Assembly: GCA_914767715.1 (NCBI GenBank)
Contig: OU612072.1
Coordinates: 15,004,001 to 15,068,000, forward strand
Direction of reading: 5' to 3'
Origin: Membranipora membranacea
Lineage: Eukaryota > Bryozoa > Gymnolaemata > Cheilostomatida > Membraniporidae
DNA length: 64,000 nucleotides
Shown: positions 46,045 through 58,003 of the stretch, in pieces
How the letters are laid out: the number at the start of each line of letters is the position of its first letter
Position numbering within the stretch: the stretch's first letter is position 1
Notes under the pieces: model-generated
Database searches by the model: none
Told to the model about the DNA's origin: nothing
The model's input: the letters and a program-made list of their open reading frames with translations, nothing else
Translations under genes and position numbers: made by a program

Positions 46045-47292
46045 TTAAACGCTGAAGTTGCTGAACTCTACATGATATGGATCAAATTCAGTCTGAATAG
46101 GTAGTGAGTCACTATAGAATTCCGTGTTGTTTGGATCGTAGCTGACTTGTGCAGATATGAAGGTGATACCAAAGTTACGGAGTAGATATGCTTTGTATCC
46201 ATCGTACTCTGCTACTGCCATCTTTAACAAGATACCTGCAAGAGGGAAAATATTAACGTCTGTATATTGCATATAATTGCAGGAATATCAATTCAGGGGC
46301 GTAACAAATATGCCATACATGTAATGTAATATCCACCTTTTACTTACCTCTTACTTACCTATCACTTATAAAGATTGAATTCATTTGAAAAACATTTAAG
46401 TCTGTGTCAGAAAAAGTTAAATCAGATATACACAGGGAGTTATATTAATCAGGGGACAGGTGAATGTCCTATATGCTCTCTATATCCCTGAATAATATAA
46501 AATACAATTTTGTACCATTGACTAAAGCCATCGATCGCAGTTTTATCTTCTCTACACAAGTCGATTTTAATATCACACTTTTTTCCCATAATCATAGCGA
46601 CATTTGTTAGAATCAATGTGCACACATGAGTGCATCGTATACAGTTTTGGAATTCTCAATTATTTCCTTACCTTTCCTAATTATAGAATTCACCTGGTTT
46701 GATGAACTGGAGTACACTATCCTTTATCCCTTTTCACTAGTATTCAGATGTTTTGGTTCAGGCAGCAAAGCGATATGATCTAGAGATAAGAAGATAATAT
46801 ATTACTCCTTGCTTTGCTATGGAAGGGTAAGTTTTTTTTCCCTTTCTGATTTACTGCGTGTGACAGGAAACACAATGACACCATTAAATGGAAAACAAGT
46901 TAAACTCATGTGGATACTAATCATTCGACTGAGGCTCACTCATTAGGCTTGAATACTGATTAAAATTAGTTTAAGGCTTATTATAATAAACTAAGTTTTT
47001 TAATTTAATTAGTTTTAATTAAAATTTATCATTTATTAAAAAATTAACATTTTTTTATTGGCACAGATTTCACTGAGCCAATCAGGAAGGAGTTGCTTCT
47101 GTCGCTGTGTGCTTTTTAAAATTTAGTGATTTTTACGTGGTGTTAGAAAAAGTCTTTGTTGCTCAAATTCACGATGATGATACTGGGAATTCCCACTGTA
47201 AGTCTAACTTCACTGGTGTTAATTTACTTAATTAGCAGTATAAATATAATATCATGTATGGTTAGGATGATGAGCCTAATGAAAGCACGAAA
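45183..47292. repeat. Segmental duplication, copy A
   Basis: Collinear with 60210-62300 from CCAAAAACAATG to ATGGTTAGGATGATGAGCCT, with scattered substitutions and small indels. A sub-block, 46555-46930, is also at 54362-54725. Copy A is cut off at about 47292-47306 by a truncated long-TIR element. Confidence 0.8.
46045..46235 (-). CDS. Terminal exon of unknown gene, copy A
   Basis: Read on the minus strand after an acceptor CTCTTGCAG, it encodes about 63 residues ending in a stop: KMAVAEYDGYKAYLLRNFG, FISAQVSYDPNNTEFYSD, then DPYHVEFSNFSV. Copy C at 61052-61243 has only three amino-acid differences over the last 58 residues, and the exon is visibly more conserved than its flanks. Copy A is one nucleotide shorter near the acceptor, so the two copies need different incoming phases; one may be broken. 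Upstream exons were not identified, and I do not recognise the family. Confidence 0.5.
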
Positions 47293-47305
47293 AGTATTAA
47301 TTATG

Positions 47306-48453
47306 ATTAAAACAAGGGTATATCTAGGGTAGAACAACGTGCTGAATCCAAAACTGAGAGTGTACCCGGTTGTAGCAATCATGTCAGCGGAAGCGCGGCA
47401 GCATACCTGCAATTTTCTTCACAATCGGTTAGGTAAGTGAAATGTTAAGTGATTAATATGGTCAGCAGGAAACACGACTATAAATGTATGATTTTAACAA
47501 GATATTATATCACATCATTTTAAAAGGTGGTCAGCGACAGCACAACATCTCAACGAGAACAAGACAAAAAGCAGCCTAGACATAAGACTGCTCAAAATAT
47601 GATAGCATGAGACAAATTTGATGTAGGAAAAAAGTGAGTACCCAGTTGAAGAGGTCAGCCGCAGCACTACTACATATCCCAAATATTCACACTATCCATA
47701 TGTGATTAGTGGGAAGTCAAGAGTTTGATGCAGTTGGCACAAGTCAAGACTATAGTACTGGGTTGTACATTGTATTTGTTTTATCATTGCATGAGATGGT
47801 TGATGAGAGACAGCGCTACCGCATATCCCCATATCATGTCATTAGCATGTTAGGAAAGTATGCGAAGCTGGTATATCTAAGTTTTTCAGAATCTGACAGT
47901 TTTGTTTCTTTCTAAAAAGTGAGACACTCATTGAACTCTTTGCTCATGTGTTACGCAAAATATATCTAGCCAAAAAATGACATAAGAGGCAATTGAAACG
48001 TCAAAAATGTTGTTTGTAATTGCCCCAAGACAGTGGTCTTAAGACCATACAGTATCATACTAGCATTAAGTATCCTGCCATCAAGTATTTATAATCTTTG
48101 ATACTAGTCCTATAAGAAGTTTGACATAATTCAATTGAAATTTTTCCATTTGTGCTGGTCTGATACGAGCAGCCTTCTCTCCAAGTTTACTTGATGAATT
48201 AATTGCAATGTCAACAAAATCCGACAATGCATTTTCAACCTGGAATTCCCTGACGATTAGATAACTTAGATTATACAGAATAGGAGTTATTTCCCCACAC
48301 ATATAATGCCAAAACAAAACACCTTTTAATTTCTAAATATGACCACTACAATTTTACAGAACATACACCAATGAAGTATAAAACATGATCAGTATCCTGC
48401 CATCAAATATTGTCCGTGCCATAACAACTTATGCTATAGCTGCGTCTGGCCTA
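47306..48453. mobile_element. Truncated long-TIR element
   Basis: Inverted relative to 14347-15437 and covering only one terminal repeat, which ends GCTGCGTCTGGCCTA at 48453. Includes the homologue of the element ORF at 47709-47915, frameshifted after LSFSESDSF. The other terminal repeat is missing. Confidence 0.75.
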
Positions 48454-48599
48454 CTTAATAATAAACCTAGACAGAACACTGTATGGAGCATTAGCATTGA
48501 GGCAGTGAGGCTCCTATTATGGTGACCGACGTCACTGGAGGGTGTAGAAACAGTGATTTTTACTCATAGCTATCATTGATTTACATGTCCCAGCTGTGG

Positions 48600-49260
48600 T
48601 TAAATGTTGATAACTCAATTGGCTTCAATTGGAATTTAAGTTTGAAAATTTCAATCGATTCAGCAGCTTCTGCCGATCCTTTTGATAGTCTATTAAGCTT
48701 CGTAGCTTACATAATATCGATAAAGCAAGCTACTGAAAACGGTGCATAGACATAAAGCTATAATTTTTTTTGCAGTTTCAGTCCTGAATAAATGCTTATA
48801 TCTCAAACATTTTTGATGGAATTTTGAGTTTGAAAATCGCAATAGACTCAGCAGCTTCTGGTGATCATTCTTATAGTCTGTTTAGCTTTGTAGCGCAAAT
48901 ATTATCAAAAAAGCGAGCTATTAAAAACGGTGCATAGAATCAGAGCTATAATTTTTTTTGCAGTTTCAACCCTGATTTGCAGTTTATTGCCTAATCAATT
49001 TTAATGGGATTTCAAGTTTGAAAATTGCGATCGACTCAGCAGCTTATGGGGCTCAATTTGAAGGTCTGTTCAGCGTTGTAGCTCAAATATTATCAAAAAA
49101 CCAAGCTATTGAAAACGGTGCTTCAGTTTCAGCCCTGTTTTAAAGTTTATTTCCTTATCAATATCGATGGGATTTTGAGTTTAAGAATTGCAATAGATTC
49201 AGTAGCTTGTGGAGATCATTTTGATGGTCTGTTCTGCCTGGTGGCTCAAGTATAACCAGG
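48600..49260 (+). repeat. Tandem array, about 188-bp period
   Basis: Four head-to-tail units marked by CAGCAGCTTCTG-like words at 48661, 48849, 49037 and 49200 (spacings 188, 188, 163). Shared blocks include TTTGAGTTTGAAAAT and GCTATTGAAAACGGTGC. A further partial unit with GAAAATTGCATTGTTATAAA is near 51745-51815. No coding potential. Confidence 0.8.
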
Positions 49261-50646
49261 GAGTTCAGGACTTTCTTTCTTGGAATAACTGAGGAAGCAA
49301 GCAATTGAATTTACTTGGTGAATACACAATTACCGAATAAATAACTAATTTCATCTTTGCTTTTTTTGAATGCTTTTTTGCTCATTTTGAGCCAGGCATA
49401 CGCATTAAGAAATGTCATGACCTTAGACAAAATATCCACCAACATTATTGAAATGTGACCAACAGAGACAGTTGGAAGTAAACAAGTCAAGGCCGGACCT
49501 CACAAAGCTTCAAATGAAATTGAAGTTCATAGTAGACATTATTCTGTGCAGCTAATATAATGGTCACTTCACTGGGTCAAAAGTAAAGGGAGACCTCCTG
49601 CCCGGCAGCATTCTCCTCGTGCTTACCTTATATTAGCAGCATAGCATAGCATAGCATAGTGGTTAAGATCATGGACTGTAGTGCAATAGGTCTCAAGCAG
49701 TATTTTGACCATCACTCTAGTAGTTGAGACCCGTAAGGATGTAGACCTCTGACCCGACTTGACCCTAACATGACCCGACCACAGAAACCCGAAACCCGAC
49801 CCGTTGACTCCACCCTGAATACAACACTAGGTATTGTGGGCATTTGAATAGTAGTGGTAGAAGTGTTAAGGGTAGACGGCTGTATTTGTTTCAATATTTA
49901 TTGGCTAATGATTGTAACTTATCAGGTCTGTTCTCGCTCTGGATTCGCCTAAGGAGTCAATTTTTTATACCATGTCGTGCGGAAAGGTCTTTTACCTAAA
50001 CTCACAAATTTTCTCTGTGTTTAAATTATTAGGGGCCGGATTTTTCTCATTATTTCATTGATGGTTATATAGTAAACTATGGCTCACAGCACAAACTAAT
50101 TACGTCATGTCGTGCTATTTAAGTGGGACAGTATTGAATGCTATTGGCCTGTCTAGGTAGTATATTAAGTCTATGGTCACACCCAACAGCCATTCAACCA
50201 ACCAGAGGTCTCCCGATCTCCATAATCACAGGCATCGGTCTTCTCCAATAATGCATACGGCCTCCCCTTTGGGTAAACATATGTTTGACGTGAGAAGCTT
50301 AAAAAAACCAACTGCCTTTCACAGATTGGTAGGCAAGATACCAGAAGCTGCCAGGGCTATATGAAACATAAAGACTTCACAGGGCACCGACAGCCAAATA
50401 AGTATTCAGTATATAGTTTTTCAAGCGACTAGACTAGTAGCCTTTGTGGTTTATATGAATGAGGGAGCCCGCTGTGGGTGAGGGATTCACATGCAAACAG
50501 TAACCTTGCATCGAAATTGAGTAAATTGTTGTCTTACCTTCTTAGATGTTTTGGATGGCTGAGATTATATGAGCTGTTATCCTGTATACCAAACTGTCAT
50601 ATTAGATACTAATCACAACACAAAGTATAATGGAAATATGACTAGG
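49261..50646. other. Intergenic region
   Basis: No gene seen. Includes a short GCATA microsatellite at about 49638-49659. The ORFs of about 60 codons at 49712-49894 and 50173-50364 have low-complexity or non-descript translations and were not called. Confidence 0.4.
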
Positions 50647-51181
50647 TTAAAGACTTTGTTTTAGGCTGCTCTTTTGTATCACATCTTATTCTCCATATTT
50701 TATTCTATCATGTGAGCGATTTTCAGCTTTAGAATCCAAATATTGAGGAAGTTATGGCCTCTCAAACTTCCAAGGTGACTGCAATTTATCGGCAGTAAAA
50801 ATCAGCCGGCAATCCCTAGGGTACGTCACAGCCAGATAACCTAATTGGTCCAAGTGGCGTGATGGTAGCGTCGTTGCCTGCAGATATAGGGACCCGGGTT
50901 CGATTCCCACCCAGGTCTGAATTTTGATCATCAATTATTGTGATTATTAGTGTATTAACTACTAACTCATAATGTCTATGTCACATGTCTATGGTTGTGA
51001 CATACCCCAGGGGAAACATCCGCTTATTCCCAATGCCGATTGAAGGCAATCACCCTGGAAGTTTGAGAGGCCATAACTTCCTCAATATTTGGATTCTAAA
51101 GCTGAAAATCGCTCACATGATAGAATAAAATATGGAGAATAAGATGTGATACAAAAGAGCAGCCTCAAACTAAGTCTTTAA
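50647..51181. mobile_element. TTAA-flanked MITE with tRNA-like core
   Basis: Terminal inverted repeats run for more than 100 bp (for example TGAGCGATTTTCAGCTTTAG against its complement), bounded by TTAA at 50647-50650 and 51178-51181. TTAA targets are typical of piggyBac-type transposons. The centre holds the tRNA-like module at 50845-50919. Confidence 0.75.
50845..50919 (+). repeat. tRNA-like module in the TTAA MITE
   Basis: Reads GTGGCGTGATGGTAGCGTCG then TTGCCTGCAG and a perfect B box, GGTTCGATTCC, with a GGG/CCC T stem. It resembles a Gly-type tRNA, but the acceptor arms do not pair, so it is not called as a tRNA gene. A pol III internal promoter is plausible. Confidence 0.5.
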
Positions 51182-53194
51182 GCTTAGTCTTGTCCTTTTG
51201 GAATGGGAGTGGGAATGACTGATTGAATGAATGAATGTGTGACATAAGATAAGATGAGATAAGCAAGCTATGGCAGTGCCTGGGCTGACTCACAGGAATT
51301 CCCAGGAATCCCCAGGAGATCATCAGCACAAATATCCTGGGCGAATAAATATGTTGACCTAACTAACCAGGCGATTTTGTCAAAGAGAACAGACACATCT
51401 TGCGCTTCCTCTTGACTTCGCTGGCGTCTACCTTGCCAATTTTAAAAGCAGCATCAAGGATATTTTTCACAGAATCCTCCCATTGTCCATAACTTATGTC
51501 AGAGCCTAACAAATTATTGAATATTAAACTTCATTATGTCTTTGATTATTCCTCTTGGTGTTGTTGACTCCTTATGGAAAATATTCTTCGGAATGATTGC
51601 GTCAGTCCTTAAATATGTTACTACACAAATACTGTCACTTCTATACATTCCTGATGGATAGTAAGGCGAGTATGGTTGGTCAAAGCACTTGATTGTTTAG
51701 TAGTAGTAATGATGCTATCATTAATTTATTGTCCACAGTCCAGGTTGTTTGTTAATAACTCGATTAATTTTGATCGGGTTTTCATTTTGAAAATTGCATT
51801 GTTATAAACATTTTATTATTTCTATGATCTTTTATTCAATTTGACATATTGGTTCACTGCCCTAGTGTAGATTAATGTCAAGCTGTTCACGAGAACTTGA
51901 TCAATAATTATTTGCCCCTGAAAGGGGCACTTAGTAGCAAACAACGTGTATATTATCAATCATTATTTCTCCTAGAGCATCAATGTCTATTTATATGAAC
52001 TAGAGTAACGGCAGGTTTTATCCGGTTGTTGTGACTCATGGCAAAAAGGTGTTCAATTTTGTGTGTAGAATTCTATGATCACATCAATTCTGAATACCTG
52101 AAAAATTTTGTGATCTTAATGAGTCACAATGGAAAGTGGTATTCCCGATGACTACATCATAAGGCTTTCACAGGTTGTCTCCCTTTAAAATGGGAATGGA
52201 TATATCGACCATTACTAATTGAAACTGTTCAGTTGGCGTGTCAGATAGATGGTGCAACAAATTTCAGACATTCCCAAATTTAACCTCACCCTAAAAGATT
52301 GAACTTAGCAGTTTCTATCATAAAGTATTTATTTGAAACGAAATTTGTAACTGGGACTGCAGTAAGTTCGTTGCTCCTCTTCATGTGTCAGGTAGTTCTG
52401 CAGTTATCGCTTTGCAGAACTGATATGTAGCACCTCAAACCACTAGAAAGCATATATACTTATATTGCGGTTAGTTAATCCACCATTCAGGTTCCTTTTA
52501 CGTAGTCAGGGGCAAGGGATTACTAGTTATTATTTAAATCCAACGCTCTCCTATTCCTTTCACTCAATCAACCTGGTTTTATCCGATTCTGTAGCAAGGA
52601 AGAAAATACACTATGTTCCTTTATCCATAAAGCAGTTGTTGGCTTTTAAAGTTCCTCATGCAAAATCCTGACTCATTTTTGTCTCCCAGCACTTTTATAG
52701 TGGCTATTCAAAGCAAGACACATCATGTGTACATCTTTTTTTCACACTGTTACTATGGTTCTGTTCGTTTTGATAATAAAATTTCCATGAGAAAATGTAT
52801 GTCTACGTAATAGAAAATCGTAAGTTATCGAATTAGGTAAAGTGAATTTGGCATTTTCCCAACCTCAGTTAGCGCTCACACCCTTGAAATTTAAATAGTA
52901 TCCAAGTTCCGCTGCTTAAATTTATTTCCCATCCTGTAGTCTCATCTTTGGCAAGGTCATTTGATTCATATGTCACTATATCAATAGTTAGCAGACAGTG
53001 AATCGAGCCCTGGGTTAACAACCACAAACATTGGTTATATATTTATAGCCCTATCCGTCAAGTGACAATTCATAGGGCTCCTGGCCGGTTTTAGAAAGGA
53101 TTCGAAGTCTCAGCCAGAGAGTAAAATTATTTGTTTTAAAATTATTCGAATTGAGTCTCTGCAGGTAATCGGTGACGTAGCACGATCTGTGAAT
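51182..53194. other. Intergenic, partly duplicated
   Basis: No gene. Blocks at 52117-52250 and 53006-53190 recur in order at 55018-55140 and 55371-55560 (for example CAACCACAAACATTGGTTAT and GGCTCCTGG/GAGCTCCTGG), showing a local duplication with the second copy shortened. Confidence 0.5.
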
Positions 53195-54135
53195 GTCGTC
53201 GTGATGAACCGAGGAGTTAGAGATATAGAGTCTCTGACTCCTTGGTTAAACCACATTCTAATTCGAGACTATTAACATGTGTATCTCTGATTGTTATTGT
53301 CGATTTAGTGTGAGTTCCTAACATCTTCCCTCCACTAATTAATAAAATTGACACCCGGTTGTCACACCTGATGGTATTCTTGCTATGTGAATTAATTCAC
53401 TCTCTACTAATCAGAGATATACATGCAAAAGTATATTACAAGATCAGTGTGGGGTAGCATGTCTGACTAATTTAATCTTATAGATCAGACAGACTAAGCG
53501 GACAAAATATTCTCTAGTAGTGTTGTCAAATTAAAACATAACAAAACATAAAACTGTATATATACTTTTTTCAAATCGAGTTCAACCTCACTTAAATTCC
53601 GATGTTTTAATACATATCTCACAGACAATCTCAGACTACACTAAGCTTTACTCTAGCAGTGGACTTAGAATAGCTATGAGCGCAGACTCTAGAACTTATT
53701 ATGGTAACTCAAGAAGCTATGATCCCTGCTGTCGTCATTACTTCAATATTAACAACGGAGAGTGCACTGATGTGGGAACTATCGAAGGAATCAACTATTG
53801 ACAACAAGAGGACAAACCTGCATAGACCTAATTTGAGTAAGTTATATCCGCCTTTGATTAAAATGTTGAGCTATGAAAATAAAAACATTTTTGATCCTTA
53901 CTGACGTCTTGGGACTTTGAAATTAATTTAATATTAAATTAAAACTAAATTTATTTACAGATTCAACACGAAATCATACTAGTTAAATCCGCCTTCAATA
54001 AAAATTTAAAACTATGAATTCGAACAAGATATTTACCCTCACTGGCATCCTGAGAGGCTTGGAACTTTATTCAATATTAAATAAATACAATTTATTTTGT
54101 TTACAGATATATTGTGTAATCACACCAGGGAGGGT
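53195..54135 (+). pseudogene. Broken duplicate of a CTHRC1-domain exon region
   Basis: Matches 42956-44280, i.e. intron 11, exon 12 and part of intron 12 of the CTHRC1-domain gene. The exon copy is 53625-53836 with acceptor and donor intact, and still encodes KLYSSSGLRIAMSADSR and DPCCRHYFNINNGEC, but TGA at 53799-53801 replaces the sense codon after GIN-Y and a one-base gain shifts the end. The last exon (44403-44569) has no counterpart here. It is a non-functional fragment. Confidence 0.85.
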
Positions 54136-54140
54136 CCCTC

Positions 54141-54361
54141 GCCCATCTCTAGGCATGGGCGGCGAAATATTAATGCCTTAATGGCGAGGCAGCAATATCT
54201 GCGCCAATTTTGCTCTCAGTTTGCAGGCAGGTCGGAGCAAACCTGGGGGCCAACCAATCCCCAGTAGAAGATGGACTGCAGAGGGATTTGAACCCACGAC
54301 CTTCAACACTTGCGTGTTGAAGTCCGGCGCTCTAACCAACTGAGCCACCTCCTACTCCAAA
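54141..54361 (-). repeat. tRNA-derived SINE, well preserved
   Basis: The minus strand begins GGAGGTGGCTCAGTTGGTTA (A box TTGGTTAGAGC), has the palindrome CTTCAACACGCAAGTGTTGA, a near-perfect B box GGTTCAAATCC, and the body words GCAGTCCATC and TTTGCTCCGACC. This is the most complete member of the family also seen at 19247 and 40530. Confidence 0.75.
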
Positions 54362-54905
54362 GTCGCGATTTTAATATCACACTTTTTCCCCATAATCATA
54401 GCGACATTTGTTAGAATCAATGTGCACACATGAGTGCATTGTATACAGTTTTGGAATTCTCAAACATTTCCTTACCTTTCCTAATTATAGAAATCACCTG
54501 GTTTGATGAACTGGAGTACAATGTCCTTTATCCCTTTTCACTAGTGTTCAGATATCTTGGTTCAGGCAGCAAAGCGATATGATCTAGAGATAAGAAGATA
54601 AGATATTACTCCTTGCTTTGCTATGGAAGGGTAAGTTTTTCCTTTCTGATTTACTGCGTGTGACAGGAAACACGATGACACCATTAAATGGAAAACAAGT
54701 TAAACAAATGTGGATACTAATCATTAGGCATTTTGGCTGAAAAATGTAAATCAGGCTATGTAATTGTTCTGACACATGAGCAAAAAAATATCAGGCTGTG
54801 ATCAAGCAACTGGAAACTTGAGTTAGGGGAGGTACACAAGACAGCACTGAGTCGTGAGTTTACATTATCAATTCTCAGGCTAAACTGAGAATTCCTGCTA
54901 TAATG
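54362..54905. repeat. Segmental duplication, fragment B
   Basis: 54362-54725 matches 46555-46930 and 61563-61930; 54729-54905 continues as a match to 62702-62880. Copy C therefore has extra sequence (about 61931-62700) between blocks that are adjacent here, or B is a deletion derivative. Confidence 0.7.
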
Positions 54906-55761
54906 TGATAAGCATACATACATTTTCATTTTTCTGGTAAAAAATGTTGACAACAACAACATCAACAATTTGTCAACTATTTTCTGCAACATAGACAAGA
55001 AGAACTGGTTACTGAGTCATAATGGAGAGTGGAATTCCCAATTATTACATCGTGAGTCTTACATTAATGAGTTGTCTCCCTTTCATATTTGAATAGGTAT
55101 ATTGACCAGTAATTTTTAAATCTGTTCAGTTTCTAAGTCAGATCAAGAAGTGTTATCAATGATGGGCAAAAGATGTTTCCCGAGGTAAACCTTGACCTGA
55201 AAAGATTAAAGCCGACTGCTTTTATACAGAGTATTTGTTAAAAAAACAAACATGAGGCGAGCATGTGGTTTACTTGTTGCTCAGTTTATATATGTTTCTC
55301 CGCAGAAATCGCTTATGTAGAAGTCATATGAAGCTCCGTAAACCTCTAGAATAGAGGCACAAAGGTACTCAGCCCTGGGTTTTCAACCACAAACATTGGT
55401 TATATATTTATAGCCCTATCCGTCATGTGACAATTCATAGAGCTCCTGGTAGGTGTTAGAAAGGATTTGAAGTCTCAGCCAGAGAAAAAAAGAATTTCTT
55501 TTAAAATTATTCAAATTGAGTTTCTGCAGGTAATCAATGGCGTAGCACGATCTGTGATCCTTGTAGGTGACATAGATCTGATATTTTTAGCTTTGGACAG
55601 GTTGAACTGAATCATGACCTTGTTCTTTTTTTTAAACTATTTTCATCACCACATCTCCTATGTAGCTTCGCTGACCCTGAGGAAATGTTCCTGAAATTTT
55701 CACACACTGTGTGATGACTGCATCACATAAAAATGTTCATCATTACAAACAACCATAGACC

Positions 55762-56500
55762 CATTCTGCGCATGCTCAGCTCTGGGCATGAGCTGATCTC
55801 TGAAAATTGAGTCTCGGAATTCCGAAGCCATCTGATTGGCTACCTGCTCTGTTGACATACTCCCCAAAGCGTGCGGCATACCTGACAAGTCTCCCTTTTC
55901 GGTAGGGAGGCTCCCAGTTTTTAGGGTCTTCTTCCGACCCCTCCCTATTTCCCTTTTTCCTCCCTTTTTTCAACTTCCATAACCCAGAAATTTTTTCAAG
56001 ATTCTTTTTGCAAGGGAAACTATGTTTTCCTACCACAATAGTGCATATACTTATGTAATTGCTTATTACCATTACTGCCTGTATGTAAAATCAGGTAAAG
56101 TGATGATGTGAAAGCTCAAGTTTTGGCTTAGAATTATGACAAAACAAGGGCTCAATTGCACCTGCACTGCGGAGTGGTATTCCGGGTTGGGAGTTTGTCC
56201 GTGGAGACCTCCTGATTTCTGGGTCTACCAACTTGTCATGTATGGCGTGCGGATTTGTTATTAATAGTTATCCTCTCTTGTCATTATTAGCTGATTTTGA
56301 TTGACAGTTTATGCAGGGGATATCCTATTTCCCCTTTCCAAAGTTGCAATCAGAACCCAAACTAAACTCATTGTTCTTGCACATGCGCAAATTCAAGTCA
56401 CGCGTGATACATACTTAGCCTTACGACATTCTCTTTGTGGTAATGATAGCCTAGTTTATCAGTGATCTACATGCCCAGTCAGATCACGAGAGTCAGTATG
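55762..56500 (+). mobile_element. 364-bp element, copy 3, interrupted by hAT
   Basis: Begins CATTCTGCGCATGCTCAGCT and ends GAGTCAGTATG like copies 1 and 2. It is split by the element at 55877-56244; without that insert and its duplication the length is about 363 bp. Its own 9-bp duplication, CCATAGACC, is at 55753-55761 and, after the neighbouring hAT-type element, at 56993-57001. Confidence 0.8.
55877..56244. mobile_element. hAT-type element nested in the 364-bp element
   Basis: Ends CATACCTGACAAGT and, inverted, CATACATGACAAGT. An exact 8-bp duplication, GCGTGCGG, lies at 55869-55876 and 56245-56252. The uninterrupted site is visible in copies 1 and 2 of the host element (CCCAAAGCGTGCAGATTTG type), so the insertion boundaries are certain. 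Confidence 0.88.
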
Positions 56501-56508
56501 CCATTGAC

Positions 56509-56992
56509 CAGGGGTGGCCAACCTTTTCTCTCACATGAGCCATTTAAAAATTCAATCACACCAAATGAGCTGACCACGCCGCGTCACGTGTAGAAAACAT
56601 GGAAACAGTCAGTGATATATGTATATATATATTCATTCATGTATAAGTGCTGGTAAAATTACCAAAGCAAGGACATTGTGTGAGATAATGCGCGTAGCGC
56701 GAAAATTTTTTGAGACAATTTCTGGTCATATGAGGCGCCCTGGAGTTTTGTATGCATTTTGGAAAATTTAGGTTGGCAAGTCTGCAAGAAGACAACTCTA
56801 CACACATATATACAATGCAGGCACCCAGTACAATGAACTTGTATACACTATACATACATTTAATGTACATTGTACATGCATGAATTGAATGCATGAAATT
56901 CGCGCCAAAAAGCGCGTGAAATTTGCAAATATTAAAATGAGCCAGCCAAAATGAGCCGAGGTGGCTCATGAGCCATAGGTTGGGCACCCATG
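56509..56992. mobile_element. hAT-type MITE, CAGGGGTGG ends
   Basis: Starts CAGGGGTGGCCAACC and ends GGTTGGGCACCCATG, an imperfect inverted repeat. The 8-bp duplication is CCATTGAC at 56501-56508 and CCATAGAC at 56993-57000, with one mismatch. It inserted at the downstream target copy of the 364-bp element. Confidence 0.82.
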
Positions 56993-57139
56993 CCATAGAC
57001 CTACTAATAACAAACCTAGACAGGTGACCTGCGCAGCTGAAGTGAGGCCTATAAAACCGGAATTCCCCAATGACATAACGTTACTGTGTTGTGCACAGTG
57101 AGCGCTGCAATGAATGGTTTTACTATATGAGCATGACTG

Positions 57140-57500
57140 GTAATTAGCTATAATGTCATTTTTCTCATAGAGATATCAAAGACTGATGCCTACAAGTTAA
57201 TTTTATCTGGAGGGTGATGTAACAAGCAACGTCATAGTCTCTGAATTTTTTCTCTAGCTCAAATATTGAATGAGATATGACCATTAGAAGCCAGCAATAT
57301 CTGTAAACTGTGATACATTATTTAAGCATTGCAGCAAGAATATAGCATTTTTCTCACAGATTCATCGAGAAATTATGCAAGCAAGTTAATTTTATGTTAA
57401 ATGTGATGGACCAAGCCAGCTGTAAGTCTTTGAATTTTGTATCTGACTCAAATATTGAATGAGTTACGTCCATTAGAAGTCGGAAATATCATGACTCAAT
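57140..57500 (+). repeat. Two-unit tandem repeat, about 189 bp
   Basis: AAGTTAATTTTAT recurs at 57194 and 57383 and CAAATATTGAATGAG at 57260 and 57449, both 189 bp apart. Units diverge but keep order (GCATTTTTCTCA-type word, then CATTAGAAG). No coding potential. The rest of 57001-58003 shows no feature. Confidence 0.7.
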
Positions 57501-58003
57501 GACTGACTGTTGCATGAAAATATTTGTTTATGCATTCTGAAAGACACAGGCCTTACCATGTGGGTGTGCTGCAATCAGTTGATGACTCAAAGCATGGCTA
57601 GCTAAAAATAGCTATAACCTTGGTCAACCTTGCACATGCTGTGTCCATCTGTATTGTAGCCCCATAAGTAGCATGATCTTGAAAGTTATCGTTGTAGGAT
57701 TTTGGGTTAGCTTAATTTTTACATACTCTTCATTGGTGGGCTTTGCCTCATTGAGACTAAACTGTCCAGTTGCTCAGTGGATTTCTTGCACACCTGACAT
57801 GGTATCAACATCGCAATCGGTAAGATAAGATTCATAACTATACTTGTGTTTTAATTTGTTTCAGTTCCATGGTATGGTATGCTCTACTTTTCAATACTGT
57901 CAGGTAAAGGTGGCAATGACAGGCGCGACATTATGCTCTTTTTTCACTTTCGCAAAGTAGGAGAAAGATTGATGTGATGTTTATGAGTTTCTCAATTTTA
58001 CAG

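Noticed and set aside
50845-50919. Gly-type tRNA gene
   Set aside because: The B box is perfect, but the acceptor arms do not pair and the module is the core of an inverted-repeat element.
56637-56996. 119-codon minus-strand ORF
   Set aside because: It lies inside a hAT-type MITE and resembles no transposase.
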